DNA of 64,000 nt from positions 9,176,001-9,240,000 of the forward strand of contig OX463813.1 of the NCBI GenBank assembly GCA_949825045.1, written 5' to 3'. Source of the stretch: Argyresthia goedartella (taxonomy: Eukaryota > Arthropoda > Insecta > Lepidoptera > Argyresthiidae). Shown piece after piece: positions 55,160-64,000 of the stretch. Made by a program: the position numbers and the translations under genes. The notes under the pieces are model-generated. The model searched no databases. It saw nothing but the letters and a program-made list of their open reading frames with translations, and was not told where the DNA came from. Every line of letters starts with the position of its first letter. The stretch's first letter is position 1.

Positions 55160-55419
55160 CCCTCAGTCAGCCGTTAAGGGGAAGAAGCCTGCTGTGGACA
55201 TGTCGGCGGCCTCCACCAGGGGCGTTGTCACCAGAAGAGGAGCGTCTCAGGCTCGGGCAGCCAAATAGTGCAGTGAGGTTATGCAAGCGGTAGATGTCAC
55301 ATGCTCAGTTAAATCGCGGTCTCCATTCGACACCCCCGTATAATTATGCTGTTTCTCATGTTTTGTGAGGTAGAATGTCTTTTTAACTTATTATTTTTAC
55401 TTTTCTGTTTCGCTAAATC
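55160..55419 (+). repeat. 260-bp direct duplication, right copy
   Basis: See the left copy. The host LINE resumes after this copy at 55420 (CTCAGAACATC), so the duplication lies on both sides of the inserted pair. Confidence 0.95.
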
Positions 55420-55833
55420 CTCAGAACATCTTTACTTGTCAATGTCAATCTGCCTGCTGTCATTTCACGCGACCGGTGTTGTCTATTTGTTTTTTTTAAT
55501 ACGTTCCGATTTCTGCATCGCTGCGCAGTAGCGGTAACTCTCGCACGTGTTTTGTTTTGTCTTGTTTATAGTCTAACGATAAAGTGTGTTGTTTTTGTGT
55601 TATTTTTTTTTTGGTTACTGTTATTATTGTGAATTTATCTAGATTCCTTTCAGCATTCCTGTGTAGTTAGGGTCTGGGTCAGTATTTATTTATTTATTTA
55701 TTAAGTAGTGTAGTTAACTACTCAGTTATTGAGTAGGCAACTTTTATCCATATATTTTTTTTTGTACTACTGTACCCCAGCATAATGATTTATATTGTAT
55801 TTATATATTTAAGTAGGTATATTCTTATATTAC

Positions 55834-56553
55834 ATGGATAGTTTATGTAATATTGATAATAGTTTCTTCTCTTGTTCTTCAACCGACGACTACATTAGTG
55901 CGGAGAGTGATAACTCCCTTGTGGAGGAAACACTATCCGCCAAACTGACTTCTGTCTTTGCTGGACTCGATAATAATTTTAACATCGTTCACATCAACGC
56001 TCAGAGTATCCACACAAGTTACCCGGACCTACTCGAGGCTTTCAGTAGTTAACATGTGGATGGTATACTTGTATCAGAATCATTTCTTAAACCGACATTA
56101 CCTTCCACTATGTACTCGCTGCCTGGGTTCCAGCTCTACCGGAACGACAGAGTTGGCAAAGCTGATGGCGGGGTGGCTATTTACCTTCGCTCGGATATCC
56201 CTTGCAGAGTTGTTAGTGCTTCACCGAGTGAGTACTCCGAATCCGCAGAACATCTCTTCCTTGAAATTTGTCTTCGCCATAATAAAGTTCTACTCGGTGT
56301 TCTCTACAGTCCCTCACTTCACATCGATTATTTCGACTCATTTGAGTCTTTGCTCAGTGAGCTAACTCCTCTTTATAATGATACCCTCATTCTCGGCGAT
56401 TTCAATACATGCCTTCTCAAAAACGATTCCCGCTCTGCCAAACTTCAGTCCATTATAAACTCTTTCAATTTACATATTCTTCCTCTCAACGCTACTCATT
56501 TCCAACCACATTGTACTCCCTCTCTCCTTGATCTCATGATAGTTTCTAATTAA
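55834..56553 (+). pseudogene. CR1-like LINE ORF2, endonuclease part
   Basis: Starts MDSLCNIDNSFFSCSSTDDY; NIVHINAQSIHTSYPDLLEA is the usual CR1 endonuclease start ('hxNxxS'). An in-frame TAA follows at 56050-56052. Then DGILVSESFLKPTLPSTMYS, GVAIYLRSDIP, DTLILGDFNTCLL and PSLLDLMIVSN. The latter is cut by a foreign LINE; joining to 57634 restores VSNLEKV in frame. Confidence 0.85.
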
Positions 56554-57628
56554 TTAAATAAGATCACCGACTGGCTAGATGAATCAAATTTAGAACTCAA
56601 CCTTAAAAAAACTAATATAATTCAATTCAAACCCTCACAAAAAGTCCCATTACAAATTTCATATTGCTATAAACAAATACCACTGGAGACTACAAAGACA
56701 GCAACCTTGTTGGGGATCGATCTAGACACAAACTTGAGCTGGAAACCTTACATACAGAGATTGCAAAACAAACTATCATCTTTTACTTATGCCCTCCATC
56801 AACTAAAACGGGTAACTGATGTCAAAACTGCGCTCACAGCCTACTATGCATACGCACATTCCAGACTATCGTATGGTATTATATTATGGGGGAATTGTTG
56901 TGAAATAAAGGATATTTTTATTCTACAAAAGAAATGTATTAGAATACTTACAAATATTGACCAAATGGTATCTTGTAGATCTTATTTTGTAAAACTCCAA
57001 ATACTTACCTTAACTTCTATTTATATATTAGAATCTTGCAAATTTGTAAGAAAACATGGTAACTTATACTCCCCTCTAGAAAATCAAAATAAAAGGAATA
57101 ATCGAGACCAAAATAAATTAAAGAAACCATTTTCAAAGTTAGAACTCGTGTCTTCTAGTCCCCATCATATGGCCATCAAAATATACAATCATATACCAAA
57201 TTACTTAAAAAACATAGAGAAAGAAACACTATTCATTACTTATTTAAAGAAGTTCCTCATTGAAAAATGCTATTATGATGTGAAAGAATTTTTCAATGAT
57301 AAAATTAGGTAAACATTTCTAGTCGCTAATTACTTGTCCATTACATGTTATTACTAATTTAATGTTTATATAATTTACTCTTAATTTATTTACTTATTGT
57401 TAATAATAATAATCTCTACAATATTTTGTTAATTGTCTCTATACAATTTTGAACATAAATGTAATCATTTTTCAATTTTCTTTTCAATTTTTCGTAAAAT
57501 GCACAACTGGCTGTCCTTCGCATGTTGCTGTGCCCTAGCAGGGCGTCACAATGTACTAACTTTTATTTTACCACCTTGTGAAATTTTGTGACTTTGCAAT
57601 AAACTATTATGAATTATGAATTATGAAT
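56552..57628 (+). mobile_element. 5'-truncated LINE inserted in the CR1-like element
   Basis: It encodes LGIDLDTNLSWKPYIQRLQN, KLSSFTYALHQLKRVTDVKT, YAHSRLSYGIILWGNCC and HHMAIKIYNHIPNYLKNIE, the region after YADD in a Jockey/CR1-group RT. Its 3' end is three units like TATGAATTA. A 5-bp TAATT flanks the insertion on both sides (56547-56551 and 57629-57633). Confidence 0.85.
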
Positions 57629-57633
57629 TAATT

Positions 57634-59858
57634 TGGAAAAGGTTGCTACACAAGGACAGTTTAACTCTCCTTTTTCCTATCATGTCCTGATTTACCTCTC
57701 TTATAAGAGCAAAACCCCCAAGAGCAGAGCAAAATTTATCCACACTCGTAGCTTCAAGGGCATTAATTCTGAATCCCTTAAATCTGATGCCGCGTCGATC
57801 GACTGGTCCCCCGTCATCTCCAGTGAGTCCGTTGATGACAAGATCCCCCATTTCAATACAATCATTCTGGGACTGTTCGACAAGCATGCACCGGTCAAGA
57901 AGGTCAAGGTAAAACACCTTCCAGCTCCATGGCTCACTGATGCTATTAGGCGTCTGATGACTAAACGCAACAAAGCCAAATGCCTCTACAAAAAGGAGCC
58001 TACAGCCGAAAATTATTCCATCTTCAAATGCCTTCGAAACCGGTGCAATCGCATGTGTCGTGACGCCAAGCGTCGCCACATCTTTCAGAGCATTGAGAGT
58101 TACACTCCGGGTCAAGTATGGAAATTCCTCAAAACGCTTGGTATCGGCAAGTCTCAGGATGAATTGATTGGTAATGTTGATCTCAGTGGTCTCAACAAAT
58201 TCTTCGCGGTCCCCCCTGTCGTCATGAATTATTTTGTAAAGTATTCCACGCTTTTTCACTTGCGCACGAAGTCAGCTCCTACCTCCACTCCTTTTGACTT
58301 TAGACTTGTCGGAATCGATGCGGTTAAAAAGGCTGTGCTCGCTATTTCCTCTAAAGCTATAGGATTTGATAATATTTGTTCCAAAATGATCAGCATTGTA
58401 CTTGACGAGCTCCTTCCTGCTATAACTCACATTATAAACCACTCACTCTCCAGTTTCTCCTTCCCTAATGTGTGGAAAAAAGCTTTAGTTATCCCTTTAC
58501 CCAAAACATCTAATCCCTCCTCCTTTAAAGAGTTTCGTCCAATTTCCATCCTGCCAATCCTGCCTGCCAAAGTCCTTGAATCCATAGTCCATGCTCAGCT
58601 CTCCTCCTACCTTTCCTCTAACAAGTTGCTGAACAAATTTCAGTCCGGATTTAGGTCGGGTCTCAGTACCGTAACGGCCTTACTCAAAGTCACTGATGAC
58701 ATTCAGCACGCGATGGATGAGAAACAGCTCTCTGTGATAGCACTTTTGGACTTTAGCAGCGCCTTTAACTGCGTCGATTTTGACATTCTCGTTGAGATAC
58801 TGAAGTCCCTGAACGTGTCCTCCGACTCTGCTAGCTGGTTTGATTCGTACCTGAGAGGGCGACAGCAGCGTATCAAGTCGGAGGAGACTTCAACAGAGTG
58901 GTGTGACCTCTTTGCGGGAGTGCCCCAAGGTGGTATACTGTCTCCCCTTCTTTTCTCTATCTTCATTTATTCCATCTCGGATGGACTCTCCTCGTCTTAT
59001 CATCTTTATGCCGACGATCTCCAGGTTTACCGACATTTTTCTCTTCATGATATGGCCTCAGCCGTAGAACTGTTAAATGTAGATCTTGATAAAATCAGGG
59101 ACTGGGCCAATTCTTATGGGCTACTAGTGAACCCTAGTAAGTCTTAGGCTATGATTATTGGTTCCAGGTACTCCCATAACTCATTACAGCATTTGTCCAT
59201 TGCTCCTGTAACATATGACGGAACCATAATCTCATATAGCACGAAGGCCAAAAATCTAGGAGTTTTCTTCGATAACCAACTGTCCTGGTCAGTCCATGTC
59301 GGCGAGGTAAGTCGGCGAGTCTTTGCCAGTTTCCACTCTCTCAGGCGTCTTCAAAACTTCCTGCCTCGTCGGACAAAGATCACGCTCGCTCAGTCTCTCC
59401 TCCTCCCCCTGATCGATTACGCAGATGTCTGCTGGGCTAGCATGACTGAAGAGCAACTGAACAAACTCGAGCGAATTCAAAACCTCGGGATTCGGTTTGT
59501 TTTTGGTCTGCGCAAGTTTGACCACGTCTCAGAGTATCGCAGGGAGCTGAAATGGCTCCCGATTCGTCTTCGCCGGGATTCCCACATCCTCATTTGCCTC
59601 TTCAACATTTTATATAATCCTCGCTATCCTGGCTTCTTACGAGATCGTTTCGAATTTCTGTCTCCGGATAGGCCTCGGAGATCGCACACTCGGTCGCTAC
59701 TTACAACTCCGCAACACAATACTGCCGCCTATGAACATGGGTTCCGACTTCGCGCCATCCAACTCTGGAACAAACTCCCCAACGCTATTAGAGACAGTCC
59801 GTCTCTCAACATATTTAAAAGTCGGTTGAAAGAACACTATCTTTCTCTACCTTATTAA
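57634..59858 (+). pseudogene. CR1-like LINE ORF2, reverse transcriptase part
   Basis: Palm motifs: SSKAIGFDNICSKMI, EFRPISILPILPAKVLESIV, FQSGFRSGLSTVTALLKVTD, LLDFSSAFNCVDFDILVEIL, GVPQGGILSPLLFSIFIYSI and YHLYADDLQVYRHF. An in-frame TAG at 59145 follows NPSKS, then NLGVFFDNQLSW, ELKWLPIRLRRDSHILICLF and LWNKLPNAIRDSPSLNIFKS to the end. All catalytic Asp residues are present, so the stop and the insertions are the damage. Confidence 0.9.
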
Positions 59859-59999
59859 ATCTAAGTAATTTTATTTAGGTTTTTTTTTTTTACATATTTA
59901 TATACATAATTCTGGTATTTATGTACATATTGCTAAGTAGCTTATTGTGTTTAATTATTTTGTTTTATGTTGTGCACTTAGGTCTACCTGTTGTCAATT

Positions 60000-60120
60000 A
60001 TTTCCTTTCCATCCTAGGTTTGCTGGAAGAAATCTCTTTATAGAGATAAGCTCGCCTTTGTCATGTCTTCTCCATTTTCCATTGTAAAATCTGTTATTTT
60101 GTGCAATAAAGTATATTGAA
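60000..60120 (+). other. 3' UTR end of the CR1-like LINE
   Basis: TTGCTGGAAGAAATCTCTTT, AGAGATAAGCTCGCCTTTG and GCAATAAAGTATATTG. The same block, in reverse or decayed, is seen at 3.4, 25.2 and 42.6 kb. Confidence 0.8.
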
Positions 60121-60299
60121 GTACAAAGCTTTGGCCATGCCCATGAAGATCACTGAGTCATGTTGTCTATTATTGATGTTGTGAAAACATCTTATAAGAG
60201 GTCATACTTCGCTAGTATTGTCGATTTCTTTTTTCTTAAAGCATTTTGTTCCTCTACAAAGATGTTATTTATTTGAAGATAAGAATCTAGGCTATTATA

Positions 60300-60561
60300 C
60301 AGGGTGACATTTAATTAGCTGACCATATTTTGGGGAATAATAGTACCCATCACTATGAACAACTTTCCCAAGAAACATATGGTCGCAAATAAAAAAAAGC
60401 GTCCCTCAGTATGTACATTGACCCGATCAGCTGATTACAAGTTAATATGGGAAACCCAATTTTTTTTTCGTTTGCGACCATATGTTTCTTTGGGAAAGTT
60501 GTTCATAATGATGGGCATGATCATTCCCCAAAATAAGTTCAGCTCATTAAATATCACCTTA
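60300..60561. mobile_element. Foldback MITE with about 100-bp arms
   Basis: The left arm starts CAGGGTGACATTTAATTAGC and contains GAACAACTTTCCCAAGAAAC and ATATGGTCGCAAA; the right arm mirrors it (TTTGCGACCATATGTTTCTT, ATTAAATATCACCTTA). TA flanks both sides. The element is about 262 bp, the arms taking most of it. Confidence 0.85.
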
Positions 60562-60569
60562 TATAGCTT

Positions 60570-63500
60570 TTTCAAAAATCGATATTATAGAAGATATAGA
60601 AATAGATTATAGATTGGTCAGTAATTCGTAACATCTTTTTTATCTCCAGATTTATGAATAGGTTTTATTCGCTCACCCTCTTTACCCTTCACCTAAGCTA
60701 CTGCACCATTTGCCCTGATATTTGCTTATATTTGCTTTTATGTGCAGTTTAATATTTCCCATATGGTAGTAGCATTATTTTATGATTTTTGCAAATATTA
60801 TTTTCAGAGAATTTGAGACTGCAACTTAAAAGTCAAGTATGATGGAAGTTTTAAGTTTATGGCCATGCTCGAAATGGCAGATAACTTATGAAAAAATATG
60901 GGGGGGGGGGGCTAATATATGGGAGCATGTTTTTAGTATTTATTTTGGTACTGATGCCGTCATGTCCAACACTATTAATGATTTTTATATTTTTAGGTTT
61001 TTAAGGTGATAAATTTCTGTGTTATCTGTTAGTGATAAAATATGGAATTTTCATTGATTTGGTTGAAATTTAGGAATATTGTTACTTTCTTATTTTACCT
61101 GATCTATTAAAAAAAGTATAATTATTTTTCGCTACATCGCGAGGCTCAATTATTACTTTTTATTATGTTTCCAAGTGGTTTTCGGCTTGAGCATTATTTT
61201 ATCATCATAGTACTTCAAGGGATATTACAATATTCAAGATTACTTTAATCATGGGACTGTATGGGGTTAATCATGCACACCACAGTCCTTGCTGTTAATA
61301 ATTTTGTAATTATTTATTCATGCTTGTTAATTGTTAATTAATATTGTAATATTTGTATTAGTAAACCATTTTTTTAAAACGAGATCTAACAATCAATCTG
61401 TGGGTATTTCTACGCCCTGATTTGACTTTGACTTTGATTTATGCAATGTAATTTTTGAGATGTTCGAGTTAGAGTAATAGTTTTCCTAAATACTCTTTAG
61501 GAAAACTATTTGGTGCAGGATTAAGATATTTAAAAGTAGTTCATTACTTTTCCTAGAGTAAACTTCGATTCCTTCTGAGACCCAGGGTGGTATGTATCTA
61601 GCGAACAGTCTGATTTTGCACTACGGGAAGCACAGTTCCAAAAATAGTATTATTATCTAGAAAGCTGCAAGCTGGGTCCATTGAAATACTATTGAACGTC
61701 TATTGTAGATATAAAAAATCACAATGATCAAATTCAGTCACTTGTCTAGTATTTATCGGTGAGTGAAAATCTACATAGTTGAATGTTGAAGTAAGGAATG
61801 AAAGTACAAGCCAATACAAGTTAGGCAGATACCCAACTGTCTACATAAAGATAAAGTTAGCTGAAAATTATCCACCGCTGCGCTGCGTACGGCGAAGTTT
61901 AATTAATTAATTAAAAATCTTTAATCCTGTATTATGCATGTCGTGTACAAGAACAGTCAGTCATGGCATGTATTTGAGTATTTGTTTGAATGTTTTGCGC
62001 GTTTAAGATACCAGGTATGCCTCGTATAATTTTGTAACATAAAGATCTACCTATTCAAAAATTTTACTGTAAGCTTGGTATCACATTTAATTTTAGTCTT
62101 ACTTGTAAGACACCTAGTCCTTGCCACATTCAGACACTAAATCTCAGAATCAAGGTAAGTACGTGTAAAAGGTACGCACGCGTAAAGAGTTTCTTTGGCA
62201 GAAATTAGGATTAGGGTCAAATTGACAAAACTCTTGTTTTGGTAAGGCATCGCACCTTTTTATTTATCTCAAATCTTTTGTCCACTCTTGGAGACATAAT
62301 GCATGTTTATCCATAACGACCTAGTTTTCATTCAGTTTTTATCTGCAAATGTTACGGCTTATGTTAAAAGAGTGACTAAACATAAGATTGACCGTCATTG
62401 ACTGGATAATGTTATTAGTATTGACGATAATAATTATTAATTTTAATCATGCATGGGTGAAGTGGTGGGTCAGGGTAGTCGTTAGGTTGATATTTAGGAA
62501 TAAAATTATCTATCAACGTAATATCTAATATTAGCCAGTCAGCGTTGATTAATCTTAAGTTTAGCTTAGGTTTAGCCGCTGTTCTAACATTAGCCGTAAC
62601 ATATACAGGTATCGAACGGCAGTATGTGTCAATTGCTGTATTTTAGCCTCACGGACAAGAGAATGATTAATCTAAAGTACTTGTAGGATCAACGGCATAG
62701 GTTTAAATGAATAAATTAGGGTCCATTCATACAATACGGCTGCTATTTTGACTAAAGGCCACAAATTAATTTTGCCACGGTCATGCACAATCTGTCGCGA
62801 TGAAATAGGCCAAGGGAACTTTTTGCGCCTGCGCCAAAGGATTGATTTTCTCATATGACGTCACAAAATGTCTGCCTTTTGGTCAAATAGCTCTGCATAA
62901 AAAGTAAAAAATAAGTCTGTTCCCAACTTTCTCTGTAAAGGCTAGCTTGTAAAGTTTCATCTCAAAACAAAGTCTCGCAAATAATATTGTATCGAGGATA
63001 ACATTTACTTAGTAAATGGTGTTAGTTGTAATTTGTTGTCCGTTGTCCAGTGATACGTAGGTCCGCTTACAAAGGTGATCTCGAGATGTTACACGTCTTG
63101 CTAGTACCGAAGAAAATTTTCACAATGTTCGACTCTACAACGGCGTTAATGGCGAAACTCTTATGTATATGTGAGTGCTAAATTAAATATTATTTTCATT
63201 CAACAAAAACAACAATGCTATGAAATAATTTCAATAAAATACTCGGCTGAAACATCGACGCTTCTTCCCTTAGTTACTTGGGTTAGGGTCCATACAAAAT
63301 GGATGATTTCAAACAGAATATCATGATTTGCCTTCCTGGCTAATCAAGTCGTTATATTTATTACCCTTAGGATTATATTCTAATATATTACATAAACTTA
63401 ACGCAAATTCTTTTGATTAATATGACAGTATGTAAGTATGGTAAATAACATAACTTTGTTAATTTTAAGCGCATGAAATAAAAAATATATATGTTCTTAC

Positions 63501-63725
63501 AGTTATTTATCCAAAATCATTTACTTAACGTTACTTATTCACTATCCGATTTTTTAGCACTATATGAAAATTACGTCTTGTAATTGGTGAAACCGAAATG
63601 TTTGAGTCTGTTTAAATTTTACATCATGACTTAGTGACCTTTGTGTCTTGCATACTTATGCAAAGACCCTTTAACACCCTTCTGATTATGTGACACTAAA
63701 AATATATCTACAGCAGCAGCAGATA
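60570..63725. other. No recognised gene
   Basis: AT-rich intergenic DNA. It holds a repeat fragment at 60.65-60.77 kb (related to the 28.4- and 37.7-kb MITEs), a G-run near 60.90 kb, and a perfect hairpin at 61476-61510. Confidence 0.45.
61476..61510. repeat. Perfect 15-bp inverted repeat, 5-nt loop
   Basis: AATAGTTTTCCTAAA, the loop TACTC, then the exact reverse complement. Confidence 0.9.
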
Positions 63726-63730
63726 CATAC

Positions 63731-64000
63731 ATACCTAGTCGGTCCATAAGTTCTGTCACAAATATTTTGCCGCATAGTAAATAATACCAAGTTTTATTTT
63801 ATTTAATACTATATATGGTTTGATAGCTCATTAAATACTGATAAATTAGAACGATGATTGGATTTAAATGCTTAAAGCCATATTACACAAATGCTAGTTT
63901 CTTCAGAGATTTTGCACTTTTTTACCCAATCAAAAATACGGACGTGATTCACTTTATCTTTTTTCCACGACTCTTAAAACCTTTCAAACTTACGTGAGAT
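63731..64000 (+). mobile_element. Start of a second maT-like element, cut by the window edge
   Basis: After TA, CCTAGTCGGTCCATAAGTTC and TGTCACA resemble the terminal repeat of the maT element at 35.86 kb (CACAGTCAGGTCATAAGTTC). The rest is AT-rich and not recognisably coding; the other end is not in view. Confidence 0.5.

Larger units (their letters stand above)
48600..60120 (+). mobile_element. CR1-like LINE with two nested insertions
   Basis: Removing the blocks at 49639-55419 (which includes one duplicate) and about 56552-57628 leaves one element: ORF1 (48.71-49.49), a 5' ORF2 part with endonuclease (55.83-56.55), RT (57.64-59.86), and a 3' UTR ending AATAAAGTATATTGAAG near 60.12 kb. The 5' end was not located exactly. 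ORF2 also has two in-frame stops (56050 and 59145). Confidence 0.85.

Noticed and set aside
55066..55293. Chimeric frame across the LINE-host junction at 55.16 kb
   Set aside because: It joins antisense ORF1 sequence to the duplicated host segment; an accident of the insertion.
60355..60612. 85-codon open frame
   Set aside because: Lies inside the foldback MITE and has no protein-like features.

Overview
The window is nuclear DNA of an insect, most probably a moth or butterfly. The evidence is AT-rich sequence, short introns with canonical splice sites, mori-type (maT, DD37D) and mariner (DD34D) transposons, CR1-, I-, RTE- and Jockey-like LINE remnants, tRNA-derived SINEs, Helitron-like ends, and a repeat family bracketed by GGGTTCCGTACC that I associate with Lepidoptera. 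No rRNA, canonical tRNA gene, CRISPR or prokaryotic operon is visible. The assignment rests on family resemblance only; no database was searched.

One host gene is well supported. On the minus strand, eleven exons from 42733 down to 13679 join with consistent splice phases into one open frame of 1,478 codons. The product resembles URB2/Npa2, a nucleolar factor for large ribosomal subunit biogenesis. The last exon carries the conserved C-terminal block ending in a Tyr-x-x-Tyr-His-Lys-Tyr motif, and total length is close to human URB2 (about 1,524 residues). The coding sequence is only 4.4 kb of a 29-kb locus; the rest is introns filled by mobile DNA. Exon 9 carries an in-frame 21-bp minisatellite (a Gln/Ser/His/Gly heptapeptide repeat), and exon 10 has several broken partial copies just downstream of it.

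Layout. 1-11.8 kb: no supported host gene apart from a speculative ATG-only first exon at 6.48 kb; decayed repeats, a CR1 remnant (3.3-3.95 kb), a Helitron-like 3' end (8.6 kb) and two LINE tails (9.3-10.3 kb). 11.85-13.55 kb: inverted arrays of a 54-bp repeat flanking a dead DDE transposase, a foldback-like element split by a SINE. 13.68-42.73 kb: URB2 and its transposon-filled introns, including mariner (16.7-18.0), a palindrome-rich MITE (18.0-18.3), repeat nests (22-27), Helitron helicase debris (30.8-31.7) and a nearly intact maT element with one stop codon (35.86-37.17). 43.4-60.1 kb: a LINE graveyard. A broken Jockey/CR1-group element (43.9-48.5) is followed by a CR1-like element (about 48.6-60.12) split twice: by a 5.5-kb tail-to-tail pair of other LINEs flanked by a 260-bp direct duplication, and by a 1.1-kb LINE tail flanked by a 5-bp duplication. 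60.1-64 kb: a long-TIR MITE (60.30-60.56), otherwise no recognised coding content, and the start of what may be a second maT-type element at 63.73.

The most unusual structures are the 54-bp-repeat foldback-like element, the tail-to-tail LINE pair inside a 260-bp duplication, the exon-10 duplications, and the coding minisatellite in URB2.
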